NCBI RefSeq assembly: GCF_002161285.1
Contig: NZ_NFHH01000010.1
Span: forward strand, 1 to 64,000
Origin: Blautia sp. An81
GTDB lineage: Bacteria > Bacillota > Clostridia > Lachnospirales > Lachnospiraceae
Length of the DNA stretch: 64,000 nucleotides
Direction: 5' to 3'
The translations under genes and the position numbers were made by a program. Below are positions 9,099 through 18,558 of the stretch, piece after piece. How positions within the stretch are numbered: position 1 is the stretch's first letter; each line of letters begins with the position of its first letter. Below the pieces are notes generated by a model. That model ran no database searches. It was not told the DNA's origin and saw only the letters and a list, made by a program, of their open reading frames with translations.

Positions 9099-9127
9099 AG
9101 TATACCGGGAAAAGTATATAATTTCAA
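9099..9127 (-). promoter_or_regulatory. promoter of the pyrH cluster
   Basis: Minus strand: -35 TTGAAA (9127-9122), 17-base spacer, -10 TATACT (9104-9099), about 70 bases before the pyrH start codon. Confidence 0.65.
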
Positions 9128-9156
9128 GAAAATTTTCTGAAATTCAAATGTTCTGT

Positions 9157-9208
9157 AAAAAAAGAGGCTGCCTCATAAAACCAAAGTAAAGTTTTATAAG
9201 ACAGTCTC
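9157..9208 (-). terminator. terminator of the NSS transporter gene
   Basis: On the minus strand an 18-bp imperfect stem (GAGACTGTCTTATAAAAC with GTTTTATGAGGCAGCCTC) is followed by TTTTTTT. It lies 44 bases past the transporter stop codon and upstream of the pyrH promoter. Confidence 0.85.
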
Positions 9209-9251
9209 CGCTTTTCTTATGTAAGATAATCCTTAGATTTTCCTTACCCTG

Positions 9252-10619
9252 TCACAGAGTCTGGAAGAGACTCCAGTATCCCTGGAAGAAGATATACAGG
9301 ATAATGATAGGCAGGATAAATTTAAAATAAACCTTCAGTTTTTTTGGAAAACTGATGCCCTTTCCTGTATTGGCCTCTTTGATAAAGTTATCCCATCCCC
9401 ATCCACATTTGGTAACGCAGAACAGCAGATAAACCAGTGAGCCTAAAGGCAGGATATTATTGCTTACCAGAAAATCTTCGAAATCCAGGATATTCTTGCC
9501 CAATATGGTAAAGTCGCTCCAGATAGTAAAGCCAAAGATGCAGGGCAGAGAAAGCACTGCAATGGCAATTCCATTGATGATCGTAGCTTTCTTAAGACTC
9601 CAGCCCCAGAGATCTGTGGCACAGGAAATAATATTCTGAAATACGGCAATAATCGTAGTCAGCGCCGCAAATGTCATAAACAGGAAGAACATGGAGCCCC
9701 AGATCCTGCCCCCTGTCATATGATTAAATACATTTGGAAGGGTGACAAAAACCAGGCCCGGTCCCTCTCCCGGATCAATCCCATAGGCAGAGCATGCAGG
9801 GAAAATAATCAGTCCTGCGATCAGAGCAACACAAGTATCCAGTATCAGGATATTTATGGCTTCTCCTGTAAGCTTTCTCTCCTTGCCAATATAACTTCCG
9901 AAAATAGCCAGGGCGCCGATACCGCAGCTCAATGTAAAAAAGGCCTGGCCCATAGCTGCAAATATAACCTCTGATATGGGGTAATCTGTCAACTTTCCAA
10001 AGTCAGGAAGAAGATAGAACTTCAGTCCTTCAGAAGCTCCAGGCAGAAGACTGGAATTCACAGCCAGCACCACCATCAGGAGAAAAAGGACCACCATCAT
10101 AGACTTATTAATCCTCTCCACACCGCTCTGAAGGCCCATAGAGCACACAAGAAATCCCAGCGCCACGATGATCAGCATCCAGATCAGCATAGTCGGCAGG
10201 TCTGTAGTAAGATTCGTGAAAGTCTGGCTGACTCCCTCTGCATCCAGCCCTACAAAGTCTCCCTTCAGCATCTTAAAGAAATAAACCAGCATCCATCCGC
10301 CGATAGTCGTATAGAACATCATCAGCAGATAATTTCCTGCGATCCCCACGTAACGGTAGAGATGCCACTTTGTTCCCTTCTTTTCCAGAACATTAAAAGA
10401 CAGGGCAATACTTTTCTGACTGGCACGTCCTACTGAGAATTCCATGACCATGATAGGAAGGCCCATTACAATCAGGAAAAACAGGTAGATCAGCACAAAA
10501 GCCGCGCCGCCATACTTACCTGTAATGTAAGGGAAACGCCAGACATTTCCCAGACCAATGGCACATCCTGCGGAAATCAGGATAAAACCAATGCGGGAAG
10601 AAAATCTTTCTCTTTCCAT
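9252..10619 (-). CDS. sodium-dependent amino-acid symporter, NSS (SNF) family
   Basis: A LeuT-fold sodium-coupled transporter, probably for an amino acid. The opening membrane segment contains GCAIGLGNVWRFPYI, with the unwound GLGNVWRFP sequence of NSS proteins near residues 22-30, and GGAAFVLIYL follows. About 11-12 hydrophobic segments span 455 residues, typical of bacterial NSS members such as TnaT or MhsT. The substrate cannot be told from sequence. It is monocistronic by appearance, with its own promoter inside the end of the upstream gene and a good terminator. Confidence 0.9.
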   Translation of the reverse strand: MERERFSSRIGFILISAGCAIGLGNVWRFPYITGKYGGAAFVLIYLFFLIVMGLPIMVMEFSVGRASQKSIALSFNVLEKKGTKWHLYRYVGIAGNYLLMMFYTTIGGWMLVYFFKMLKGDFVGLDAEGVSQTFTNLTTDLPTMLIWMLIIVALGFLVCSMGLQSGVERINKSMMVVLFLLMVVLAVNSSLLPGASEGLKFYLLPDFGKLTDYPISEVIFAAMGQAFFTLSCGIGALAIFGSYIGKERKLTGEAINILILDTCVALIAGLIIFPACSAYGIDPGEGPGLVFVTLPNVFNHMTGGRIWGSMFFLFMTFAALTTIIAVFQNIISCATDLWGWSLKKATIINGIAIAVLSLPCIFGFTIWSDFTILGKNILDFEDFLVSNNILPLGSLVYLLFCVTKCGWGWDNFIKEANTGKGISFPKKLKVYFKFILPIIILYIFFQGYWSLFQTL

Positions 10620-10656
10620 TTTTCTTTACCTCTTCTTGTAATTTTAGACGAATCCC

Positions 10657-10686
10657 ATTATAACACGTCTCTTTATCTGCTTTCAA
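10657..10686 (-). promoter_or_regulatory. promoter of the NSS transporter
   Basis: Minus strand: -35 TTGAAA (10686-10681, inside the end of the upstream gene), 18-base spacer, -10 TATAAT (10662-10657). An AGACG/CGTCT inverted repeat flanks the -10. Confidence 0.6.
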
Positions 10687-11695
10687 TACTTCCGATATTT
10701 TTTATCAGAAGAGAAATGGTCCCATCTGCATTGGTTATAAATTCAATCCTGTCCTTATTATTATATTCTTCCATAGGAATCTTCAGTTCAATGCCAGTGT
10801 CTGTCAGAAGACGCTGAGTCATATATTTCTTGGTAGTGGCCGGATTCTGGGGTTCTACCGCAGCTTCATTCAAATGATATTTTTCCAGCTTTTCATGGAC
10901 TTCTTCCTTCATATCCGGATGGTCTTTGAAAATCTTATCTACCACCTCCGGAACCTGGAAGCCTCCCTGCTCTGCAAATTCCCGATTCAGAATGCTTTTT
11001 GTCTCCATCTGTACTTCAAACTGCTCTGACTCACTAAAGTATTTTTTCTGTACATCCGCCACAGCCTTGCTTACAATAGATAACTTGGACTTAGAGGAAA
11101 GAGAGGCGGAACATTTCAGGAACATTTTGGAAAAATAATTGGTCTTTACCCCATTTACCTCATATTTTTTCTCCGCCACCCGCAGATACTGGGGAGAATC
11201 CAGGTCAATAAGAGCCGCCTCTGTAAGCTTCTGAGTCTCTCCTGGGAGAATGGCCTTTTGCTGGATGATATCGTTATTGTTTCCCCAGGGGTCTGAATTG
11301 GTCAGATGGGTATAGGAAGTTTTATAATTCATTTTCAAAAGAGCCAGATATCTGTGCTTTTCTACGCTGTACTCTGCCACCAGCAAGTCTGCTCCGGGAA
11401 TATCGATATTCTGATTCATAATAGGATAAAGCTGGCCTGCGATCTTTTGGGAAGTCTCCAGGAATTTCTCCTGTTCCCACTCTTCCACCAGGGGAAAAAT
11501 CTGGGAGTCTTCCAAAAAACTGCAGTTTTTCACATCGTCGCTGGTATCGATCTTGTAAATATGGGCTTTCAGGAAATCTGCCAGATCAGAGCCAAGGTCC
11601 AGAAGCGTATCAGACAGCACCGGCATTCCAAGCCCAGGGTCCATAATATGTACCACAGCCTGCTCTATGCGGATCTCTTCTTTGGAATTTAACAT
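10673..11695 (-). CDS. nucleoid-associated protein, 37-kDa (NdpA/YejK-like) family
   Basis: Resembles the 37-kDa nucleoid-associated proteins by its opening (EEIRIEQAVVHIMDPGLGMP) and overall layout over 340 residues. Homologues bind DNA or the nucleoid; a precise role in Firmicutes is not established. It is soluble, with no membrane segments or signal peptide. It starts 19 bases after an ABC permease gene on the same strand, so it may be the last gene of that operon. Confidence 0.78.
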   Translation of the reverse strand: MLNSKEEIRIEQAVVHIMDPGLGMPVLSDTLLDLGSDLADFLKAHIYKIDTSDDVKNCSFLEDSQIFPLVEEWEQEKFLETSQKIAGQLYPIMNQNIDIPGADLLVAEYSVEKHRYLALLKMNYKTSYTHLTNSDPWGNNNDIIQQKAILPGETQKLTEAALIDLDSPQYLRVAEKKYEVNGVKTNYFSKMFLKCSASLSSKSKLSIVSKAVADVQKKYFSESEQFEVQMETKSILNREFAEQGGFQVPEVVDKIFKDHPDMKEEVHEKLEKYHLNEAAVEPQNPATTKKYMTQRLLTDTGIELKIPMEEYNNKDRIEFITNADGTISLLIKNIGSIESR

Positions 11696-11714
11696 CTCTT
11701 TTTCCTCTTTTCTT

Positions 11715-13286
11715 TTATACTTCTCTTCCGTTCATCATGCCCTGGCATGCAATTATGATCACCAAAGATACCAAAATATTCATAACCAGGCTGATCACGG
11801 TAAAGACAGCCATCATCAGAGCAGGCTCCCGGTACATGCCTGTCAGTAGAATGATCAGCATTCCAAGGATCAGGGAAGGCACTGCCGCCACAAGGATGAT
11901 CAGCATACGCAGGAAGGATTCCAGCATCACATTGGCCCGGCTCCTTAAAATCCTTACAGACAGCACTGTTCCCGCCACAAAGATCAGACTGTAGCCCAGA
12001 AGCATGATCAGATACTGAAAAATATCCAAAGGCGCCATTCTGGTAAAGATCCCTGCAAAAATTACAGAAACGCTCATGATAATGCCGATTTTCAGATAGG
12101 CCGGGATCATGGCATAGACCAGTTTCTTTAAGGGACTGTCCGGAATCAGGTAAATCTGATAGTTGTTCAAATCCCGGAGAAGATCAGAGTCCTGGATCAG
12201 GGTAAACAGCCAGATGATCATCATATAGCAGAACATATAAAAAACGTTATCTGGAAGAACGATCAGACTGATCACGAAATACATCACAATAACTGCTGCG
12301 TCCTGCTTTCTCAGAAAATTGCCTGTTTTTCGCATGATCAGCATGTTTTTGGAAAGAATGGCTTTCGCTCCGGGTGCAAATTCTCCTTTCACCCTTTTTA
12401 CTTTTCCATCCTCAATCCTTGCCCTTCCGCCGTTTTCTTTGGCTCTTCTCAAGAAGGCACTGGCCTCCTCTGCATCTGCTACTGCCTGCTCTGTAATGTC
12501 TTTGTTAAATCTTAAAAAGAATACCACAATGATCAGACAGCAGGCAAGAAGAAGTCCGGTTCCTCCAAGGGTAAAAAGATACTGACTGTGGAGATAGCCA
12601 TCTATGGCCCACTTCGCCCATCCAAAGAAAGGAACCAGATAAAATTCCCGGCTGGCTGCAAATATAAAAAATCCGTTTTTCAAATCGTAGTTTGACTGAT
12701 ACACAGACCAGAAAAATACCAGTGCCGTACAGACCACGGCCACAGCCAAAGGCAGATAATTCCATTTTTTATATTTTGCGTCCACCAGTCCCCACATATA
12801 AATGTAATCTGTGAGGAGAAGAAAGAAGAAAAGCATCAGGGTCAAAACTACAAAACATACCAGAAAATAGGGTATGGTAAAATATCCCGTCATGGAAAAC
12901 ATGGCGATCATGTAGCATCCTAAAAGGCTGTAGAGCACTCCCTGTCTGAGAGACTGGAGCATGATATAGCCGTTCACCTGTTTTCTGGTATAGGGACCAG
13001 CGAAAAGGTAGTACGCATCTGTGTCAAATACCAGAGCCTTTCTTTTGTTCAGCATAACCGTAAAAGCAAAAAGAGCAGTCATGCCGATGCCTATAAGAAG
13101 GGCTGAATTTGTGTCCAGAGTTCCCTTTGCCATTGGATTGTCTGAAGATGCAGCAAAAGCCATGATCACCAGGCCGCCGTAAAGAAGGATCAATAAAATC
13201 GTGATCAGTGCAGAAGCCGGGGTTCGGAATTGATTCCGGACTGCTCCCTTCATTTTTAAAAAAGATAGAAATAGCAATGACCTCAT
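11715..13286 (-). CDS. ABC exporter permease
   Basis: A 523-residue polytopic membrane protein, with roughly 10-12 hydrophobic segments and a hydrophilic central stretch around residues 265-310. It fits the putative ABC exporter family (often annotated as ABC_export). It directly follows an ATPase gene with no gap, so the two form one transporter. The substrate is unknown; homologous pairs are common in Lachnospiraceae without a defined role. Confidence 0.8.
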   Translation of the reverse strand: MRSLLFLSFLKMKGAVRNQFRTPASALITILLILLYGGLVIMAFAASSDNPMAKGTLDTNSALLIGIGMTALFAFTVMLNKRKALVFDTDAYYLFAGPYTRKQVNGYIMLQSLRQGVLYSLLGCYMIAMFSMTGYFTIPYFLVCFVVLTLMLFFFLLLTDYIYMWGLVDAKYKKWNYLPLAVAVVCTALVFFWSVYQSNYDLKNGFFIFAASREFYLVPFFGWAKWAIDGYLHSQYLFTLGGTGLLLACCLIIVVFFLRFNKDITEQAVADAEEASAFLRRAKENGGRARIEDGKVKRVKGEFAPGAKAILSKNMLIMRKTGNFLRKQDAAVIVMYFVISLIVLPDNVFYMFCYMMIIWLFTLIQDSDLLRDLNNYQIYLIPDSPLKKLVYAMIPAYLKIGIIMSVSVIFAGIFTRMAPLDIFQYLIMLLGYSLIFVAGTVLSVRILRSRANVMLESFLRMLIILVAAVPSLILGMLIILLTGMYREPALMMAVFTVISLVMNILVSLVIIIACQGMMNGREV

Positions 13287-13988
13287 TTATTCTTCCTCCG
13301 CTGTAGCTTCAAAGAAAATCTGTTTCAGTGTTTCGCTGCCTTCCTCGCCTCTGTGGATCCGGCGGATGATCTCCCCGTGATTCATAATATAGGCGCAGTC
13401 CCAGATATCATTGACCACATCAATGATATGGGTGCTGATCAATATAGAGGTGCCCTGATTTTTCAGCTCTACCAGAAGCTGCAGCACTTCTTCGATACTG
13501 GCAGGGTCAAGTCCTACCATAGGCTCGTCTACCAGGAGCGCCTTAGGCTCCGTCAGCAGGGCCAGGATCATGCTCAGTTTCTGCTTCATACCTTTACTCA
13601 GCTCTTTTGCAAGTTTATTTCTCTGTTCTGTCAGCTGAAACTGCTCCAGATATTTTTCTCCCGTCTCTTTATAGTTCTCCAGGCGATATGCCTTTCCAAT
13701 AAATTCAATACTCTCATCTACAGTAAGAAGGTCATAGAGTACCGGAACCTCCGGAATATAGCCAAATTGTTGTTTTGCTTCCAGGCTGTTGTTTGGGCAG
13801 CCGCAGATGAGAATTTCCCCTTTATAGCTCAGAAGATTTACAATACTCTTGATCGTTGTAGACTTTCCAGCACCATTAGGTCCCAGAAGTATAGTAATTT
13901 CACCGGGCATTGCAGTAAGGGAAGCGTCTTTCACCGCTGCCTGATGGCTTTCTTTATAGTACTTGGTAAGATTCTTTACCTCAATCAT
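13287..13988 (-). CDS. ABC transporter ATP-binding protein
   Basis: ATPase partner of the permease immediately downstream. Walker A is GPNGAGKST (about residues 36-44), the signature-like stretch is ELSKGMKQKLS (Gly-Met in place of the usual Gly-Gly), and Walker B is ALLVDEPMVGLDP with the switch histidine in ISTHIID. At 233 residues it is a single-domain ATPase of the ABC-2/exporter class. The start codon is preceded by a good AGGAGG-like site. Substrate unknown. Confidence 0.9.
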   Translation of the reverse strand: MIEVKNLTKYYKESHQAAVKDASLTAMPGEITILLGPNGAGKSTTIKSIVNLLSYKGEILICGCPNNSLEAKQQFGYIPEVPVLYDLLTVDESIEFIGKAYRLENYKETGEKYLEQFQLTEQRNKLAKELSKGMKQKLSMILALLTEPKALLVDEPMVGLDPASIEEVLQLLVELKNQGTSILISTHIIDVVNDIWDCAYIMNHGEIIRRIHRGEEGSETLKQIFFEATAEEE

Positions 13989-14202
13989 ATCTGTCCTCCT
14001 TGGTATGATTTTTCCAACAATTTCTAAAATTTATCGGAAAATTATTAACGTTTAGGCCAGTATATCAAAAAGTTCTGTCATTGTAAAGGAAAACCTTTCT
14101 GGTTGATTTTTATTTCTTCTTTTATTGCTTCTCCTTCTGTCACTGTGATATACTTGCATTGTGAATAGGTTTTACAAAAATTTTATATATTAGGAGGATT
14201 TT

Positions 14203-17200
14203 ATGCCAAAGAGAAATGATATCCACAAAGTCTTGATCATCGGTTCCGGCCCAATCATTATCGGACAGGCCTGCGAATTCGACTATTCTGGCACCCAGGC
14301 CTGCAAAGCCTTAAAGAGCCTTGGCTATGAAATTGTGCTGGTCAATTCCAATCCGGCCACCATTATGACCGATCCCTCTACTGCAGATGTAACTTATATC
14401 GAGCCTCTGAATGTAGACCGCCTGACAGAGATCATCGCAAAAGAACGGCCTGATGCCCTTCTTCCAAATCTGGGCGGGCAATCCGGCCTGAATCTCTGTG
14501 AAGAATTATATCATGCCGGCGTACTGGACAAATATAACGTAGAAGTCATCGGTGTTCAGGTCGATGCCATCAGCCGGGGGGAAGACCGTATCGAATTTAA
14601 GAATACCATGAATAAACTGGGCATTGAAATGGCCCGGAGCGCTCCTGCTTATTCTGTAGAAGAAGCCGTGAAGATTGCCGGCCAGCTTGGCTATCCCTGT
14701 GTAATCCGTCCTGCCTATACTATGGGTGGAACCGGAGGCGGAATCGTCTACAACGAAGAAGAGCTGCGTAAAGTAGCTGCCAGAGGTATCGCTGCTTCTA
14801 TGGTAAACCAGATTCTCATCGAAGAATCTGTTATCGGCTGGGAAGAGCTGGAAGTAGAGGTTGTCCGTGACGCAAAGGGGCAGAAGATTTCTGTCTGCTT
14901 TATTGAAAACATTGACCCTATGGGTGTTCATACAGGAGACTCTTTCTGTGCCGCTCCTATGCTGACGATCTCCCAGGAAGTCCAGGATGAGCTGGAAAAG
15001 CAGGCTCATGCTATTGTAGAATCCATCGGCGTTATCGGCGGTACCAACGTACAGTTTGCCCACGACCCCAAGAGCGGACGTATCATTATCATTGAGATCA
15101 ATCCCAGAACTTCCCGCTCCTCTGCCCTTGCCAGCAAGGCTACAGGCTTCCCTATCGCCTATGTATCTGCCCTTCTGGCTGCCGGTCTGACACTTGATGA
15201 GATTCCTTACTGGAAAGAGGGAACTCTGGACAAATACAAACCATCAGGGGATTACGTGGTTATCAAGTTTGCCCGCTGGGCCTTTGAGAAATTTAAAGGT
15301 TCCCAGGATAAGCTCGGCACACAGATGAAAGCCGTAGGCGAAGTAATGTCCATCGGTAAAAACTACAAAGAGGCTCTTCAGAAAGCCATCCGCTCTCTGG
15401 AAAAAGGCCGCTACGGATTAGGCTTTGCCTCAGATTTTAACAGCCTTTCCCTGGATGAGCTGTACCGGAGACTGGCAGAGCCTACCAGCGAACGCCAGTT
15501 TCTTCTGTACGAAGCCATCCGGAAAGGGGCTTCTCTTGAAAAACTCCACGATATGACTCATATCAAAATGTGGTTCCTGGAGCAGATGAAAGAGCTGGTA
15601 GACCTGGAAGAAGAAATTCTGAAATACCAGGATAAAGAACTGCCTGACCAGCTGCTGATCCGGGCAAAGAAAGACGGATTCTCCGACAAATATCTGGCTC
15701 AGCTCCTTCACACAGAAGAATGGGAACTGTTTAAACGGAGAGAATCTCTGGGACTTTCCCAGCGCTGGGATGCAGTTCCTGTAAGCGCTGTAAAGGATCC
15801 TGCTTCCTACTATTATTCTACCTATATCGGAGAAGACAAAGCCACGGTTTCCAATGGACGCAAGGTTATGGTTCTGGGCGGCGGTCCAAACCGTATCGGC
15901 CAGGGTATCGAGTTCGACTACTGCTGTGTTCACGCAGCCTTTACGCTCCGTGAGCTGGGCTTTGAGACCATCATGGTAAACTGTAATCCGGAAACCGTAT
16001 CTACAGACTATGATACTTCAGATAAACTCTACTTTGAGCCTCTTACTGTAGAAGATGTTATGTCTATCTATAACAAAGAAAAACCTCTGGGCATTATCGT
16101 TCAGTTCGGCGGACAGACGCCTCTGAATATTGCAGCAGAGCTGGAAAAACGAGGAGCGCATATTCTGGGAACCTCTCCGGCAGTTATCGACATGGCTGAG
16201 GACAGAGACCAGTTCAATGCTATGATGCAGAAACTGGAGATTCCTATGCCGGAATCCGGAATGGCAGTAAATGTAGAGGAAGCTTTGGAGATCGCCCACC
16301 GCATCGGTTATCCTATGATGGTGCGTCCTTCCTATGTCCTTGGAGGAAGAGGTATGGAGGTAGTCTATGACGACGATATGCTGAAAGACTACATGGCCGC
16401 TGCTATTAATGTAACACCGGAACGTCCCATCCTTATGGATAAATTCCTTCAGAATGCTCTGGAATGTGAAACCGACGCCATCTCTGACGGTGCACACGCT
16501 TTTGTTCCTACAGTTATGCAGCACATTGAGCAGGCCGGCATCCACTCCGGAGACTCTGCCTGTGTAATTCCTTCCGTAGAGATTTCTGAAGAACACAAAG
16601 ACCTGATCCGGAAATATACCACTGCCATTGCCTGCGAAATGGGCGTTGTGGGACTGATGAACATGCAGTATGCTATCTGTGAAGGCAAAGTCTATGTTCT
16701 GGAAGCCAACCCAAGAGCCTCTCGTACAGTTCCTCTGGTATCCAAAGTCTGCAATATCAATATGGCAAATATTGCAACAAAATTAATGACCTACGAACTT
16801 ACCGGCACTCGTCCTGATGTGACAAAATACGAAGAAAAAGAGCATCCTTACTATGGAGTTAAGGAAGCCGTCTTCCCATTTAATATGTTCCCGGAGGTAG
16901 ACCCTCTTCTTGGGCCGGAAATGCGTTCCACAGGAGAAGTTCTGGGTCTGGGAGAATCCTTCGGAATGGCCTATTACAAGGCGGAAGAAGCTGCAAATGC
17001 CAAGCTTCCTCTGGGCGGAACTGCTCTTGTCAGCGTAAACAAAAAAGACCGTCCCGACGCTCTTACCGTAGCCAGACAGCTTCATGAGCTGGGATTTGAA
17101 ATTGTTTCTACAGAAGGATGCGCCGGTTACTTCAATGAAAACGGCGTTCCATGCAAAGCATTGAAGAAACTCCAGGAGGGCCGTCCCAATATCTATGATG

Positions 17201-17421
17201 CCATGGTGAACGGACAGATCGATCTGATCGTCAATACACCTGCTGGCAAACAGAGTAAATATGATGACTCTTATCTGCGGAAAACTGCGATTAATAAACG
17301 AATTCCATATATCACTACTATGTCTGCGGCTCTGGCCAGCGCCAAAGGAATCCACGCAGTGCTGAATAAAGAGGCTTCACCTTTAAAATCTCTCCAGGAA
17401 TATCACAAAATGCTGAAGTAA
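14203..17421 (+). CDS. carB: carbamoyl-phosphate synthase large subunit
   Basis: Makes carbamoyl phosphate from bicarbonate, ammonia and two ATP for arginine and pyrimidine synthesis. The full 1072-residue duplicated architecture is present: two ATP-grasp halves (MPKRNDIHKVLIIGSGPI at the start and the repeat KVMVLGGGPNRIGQG near 560), then a C-terminal MGS-like allosteric domain from about residue 940. A strong AGGAGG precedes the ATG. Unlike many genomes, no small subunit gene carA is next to it; the glutaminase subunit must be elsewhere. It is divergent from the upstream ABC operon and followed by a hairpin. Confidence 0.97.
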   Translation: MPKRNDIHKVLIIGSGPIIIGQACEFDYSGTQACKALKSLGYEIVLVNSNPATIMTDPSTADVTYIEPLNVDRLTEIIAKERPDALLPNLGGQSGLNLCEELYHAGVLDKYNVEVIGVQVDAISRGEDRIEFKNTMNKLGIEMARSAPAYSVEEAVKIAGQLGYPCVIRPAYTMGGTGGGIVYNEEELRKVAARGIAASMVNQILIEESVIGWEELEVEVVRDAKGQKISVCFIENIDPMGVHTGDSFCAAPMLTISQEVQDELEKQAHAIVESIGVIGGTNVQFAHDPKSGRIIIIEINPRTSRSSALASKATGFPIAYVSALLAAGLTLDEIPYWKEGTLDKYKPSGDYVVIKFARWAFEKFKGSQDKLGTQMKAVGEVMSIGKNYKEALQKAIRSLEKGRYGLGFASDFNSLSLDELYRRLAEPTSERQFLLYEAIRKGASLEKLHDMTHIKMWFLEQMKELVDLEEEILKYQDKELPDQLLIRAKKDGFSDKYLAQLLHTEEWELFKRRESLGLSQRWDAVPVSAVKDPASYYYSTYIGEDKATVSNGRKVMVLGGGPNRIGQGIEFDYCCVHAAFTLRELGFETIMVNCNPETVSTDYDTSDKLYFEPLTVEDVMSIYNKEKPLGIIVQFGGQTPLNIAAELEKRGAHILGTSPAVIDMAEDRDQFNAMMQKLEIPMPESGMAVNVEEALEIAHRIGYPMMVRPSYVLGGRGMEVVYDDDMLKDYMAAAINVTPERPILMDKFLQNALECETDAISDGAHAFVPTVMQHIEQAGIHSGDSACVIPSVEISEEHKDLIRKYTTAIACEMGVVGLMNMQYAICEGKVYVLEANPRASRTVPLVSKVCNINMANIATKLMTYELTGTRPDVTKYEEKEHPYYGVKEAVFPFNMFPEVDPLLGPEMRSTGEVLGLGESFGMAYYKAEEAANAKLPLGGTALVSVNKKDRPDALTVARQLHELGFEIVSTEGCAGYFNENGVPCKALKKLQEGRPNIYDAMVNGQIDLIVNTPAGKQSKYDDSYLRKTAINKRIPYITTMSAALASAKGIHAVLNKEASPLKSLQEYHKMLK

Positions 17422-17432
17422 GATTACAATCT

Positions 17433-17483
17433 CAGGGCTGCCCCATTAAACAAAAATCGTGAATATTTAATGTGACAGCCCTG
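17433..17483 (+). terminator. hairpin after carB
   Basis: CAGGGCTG..CATTAAA pairs with TTTAATG..CAGCCCTG over about 15 bp, followed by AAAAATTTATT. The stem is strong but the U-tract is poor, so it is a probable rather than certain terminator. Confidence 0.55.
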
Positions 17484-17517
17484 AAAAATTTATTACACCA
17501 TTTTGGAGACTTATATT

Positions 17518-18435
17518 ATGTCAGCGAAACATTCTAAAAATTTTATCCTGCTGTTTTTAACAGCTCTTATATGGGGAGTCGCCTTTGTAGCCCAGAGCGT
17601 GGCCATGGACTACATCGGTCCCTATACTTTTAATGCCGTCCGTTCTTTACTGGGCGGTATTGTACTGGTTCCCTGTGTATTTCTTTTCGGAGAGAGAAAA
17701 AAGGCGGACCGAACCCACGGACATACTGTGGACCGGCCCCAAGATGTGCTCATAGGCGGTGTACTCTGCGGCTTTATGCTGTTTCTTTCTACCACTCTCC
17801 AACAGGTCGGGATTCAGTATACTACTGTAGCAAAAGCCGGGTTTATTACCGCTTTATATATTATTTTAGTACCCATATTGGGAATATTCCTTAAAAAACA
17901 GGTTTCTTTTCAGATATGGATCAGTGTAGCCATTGCCCTTACAGGGCTGTATCTGCTGTGTATGCAGGGCAGTTTTTCTCTGGGACAGGGAGATCTGCTG
18001 GTCCTGCTCTGCTCTCTTTGTTTTGCCCTGCACATACTGGTGATCGACCATTTTACAGACAGGGTCAGCGGAGTGAAACTGTCCTGCATACAGTTTTTTG
18101 TAAGTGCTCTCCTTTCCTCTGTGCTGATGTTTCTTTTTGAGAAGCCGGCTCTCTCAGAAATCCTGGCTGCCTGGCTGCCCATTGTTTACGGCGGTGTATT
18201 TTCCAGCGGAATTGCCTACACCCTGCAGATCATCGGTCAAAAAGGCACCGACCCTACCATCGCTTCTCTGATCCTCAGCCTGGAATCTGTAGTTTCTGTA
18301 CTGGCTGGCTGGATCCTCCTTGGACAGGCTCTTACTCCCAGGGAAATTGCAGGCTGTTTACTGATGTTCGGAGCGATCATTCTGGCACAGGTTTCCCCGG
18401 CTTTGAAGAAAACTTCCGAAACAGAGTCTTTTTAG
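17518..18435 (+). CDS. EamA/DMT-family transporter
   Basis: A drug/metabolite transporter superfamily member with two EamA repeats: residues about 10-140 (FLTALIWGVAFVAQS) and 155-290 (YGGVFSSGIAYTLQIIGQK). About ten hydrophobic helices are visible. I chose ATG at 17518, which has GGAG nine bases upstream; the TTG at 17503 overlaps that site. The product is 305 residues. Substrate unknown. It ends just before a strong terminator shared with the convergent gene. Confidence 0.87.
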   Translation: MSAKHSKNFILLFLTALIWGVAFVAQSVAMDYIGPYTFNAVRSLLGGIVLVPCVFLFGERKKADRTHGHTVDRPQDVLIGGVLCGFMLFLSTTLQQVGIQYTTVAKAGFITALYIILVPILGIFLKKQVSFQIWISVAIALTGLYLLCMQGSFSLGQGDLLVLLCSLCFALHILVIDHFTDRVSGVKLSCIQFFVSALLSSVLMFLFEKPALSEILAAWLPIVYGGVFSSGIAYTLQIIGQKGTDPTIASLILSLESVVSVLAGWILLGQALTPREIAGCLLMFGAIILAQVSPALKKTSETESF

Positions 18436-18472
18436 GTCCATTCCGAAAAAACATTTTTTATTAGAACAGCTA

Positions 18473-18526
18473 AGGCTGGTGTAATTTCCACAGATTTTTC
18501 TGTCTGCAAATTACACCAGCCTTTTT
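18473..18526. terminator. bidirectional terminator
   Basis: A 15-bp perfect stem (AGGCTGGTGTAATTT with AAATTACACCAGCCT) with a 20-base loop and TTTT on the plus side. It separates the DMT transporter from the convergent HAD gene. Confidence 0.88.
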
Positions 18527-18558
18527 CCATTGATTTTTCAGTCAGATCCCCCGATGGC

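Noticed and set aside
14506-17355. Several long open frames antisense to carB
   Set aside because: They lack ribosome-binding sites and family features and mirror the codon pattern of the well-supported carB gene.
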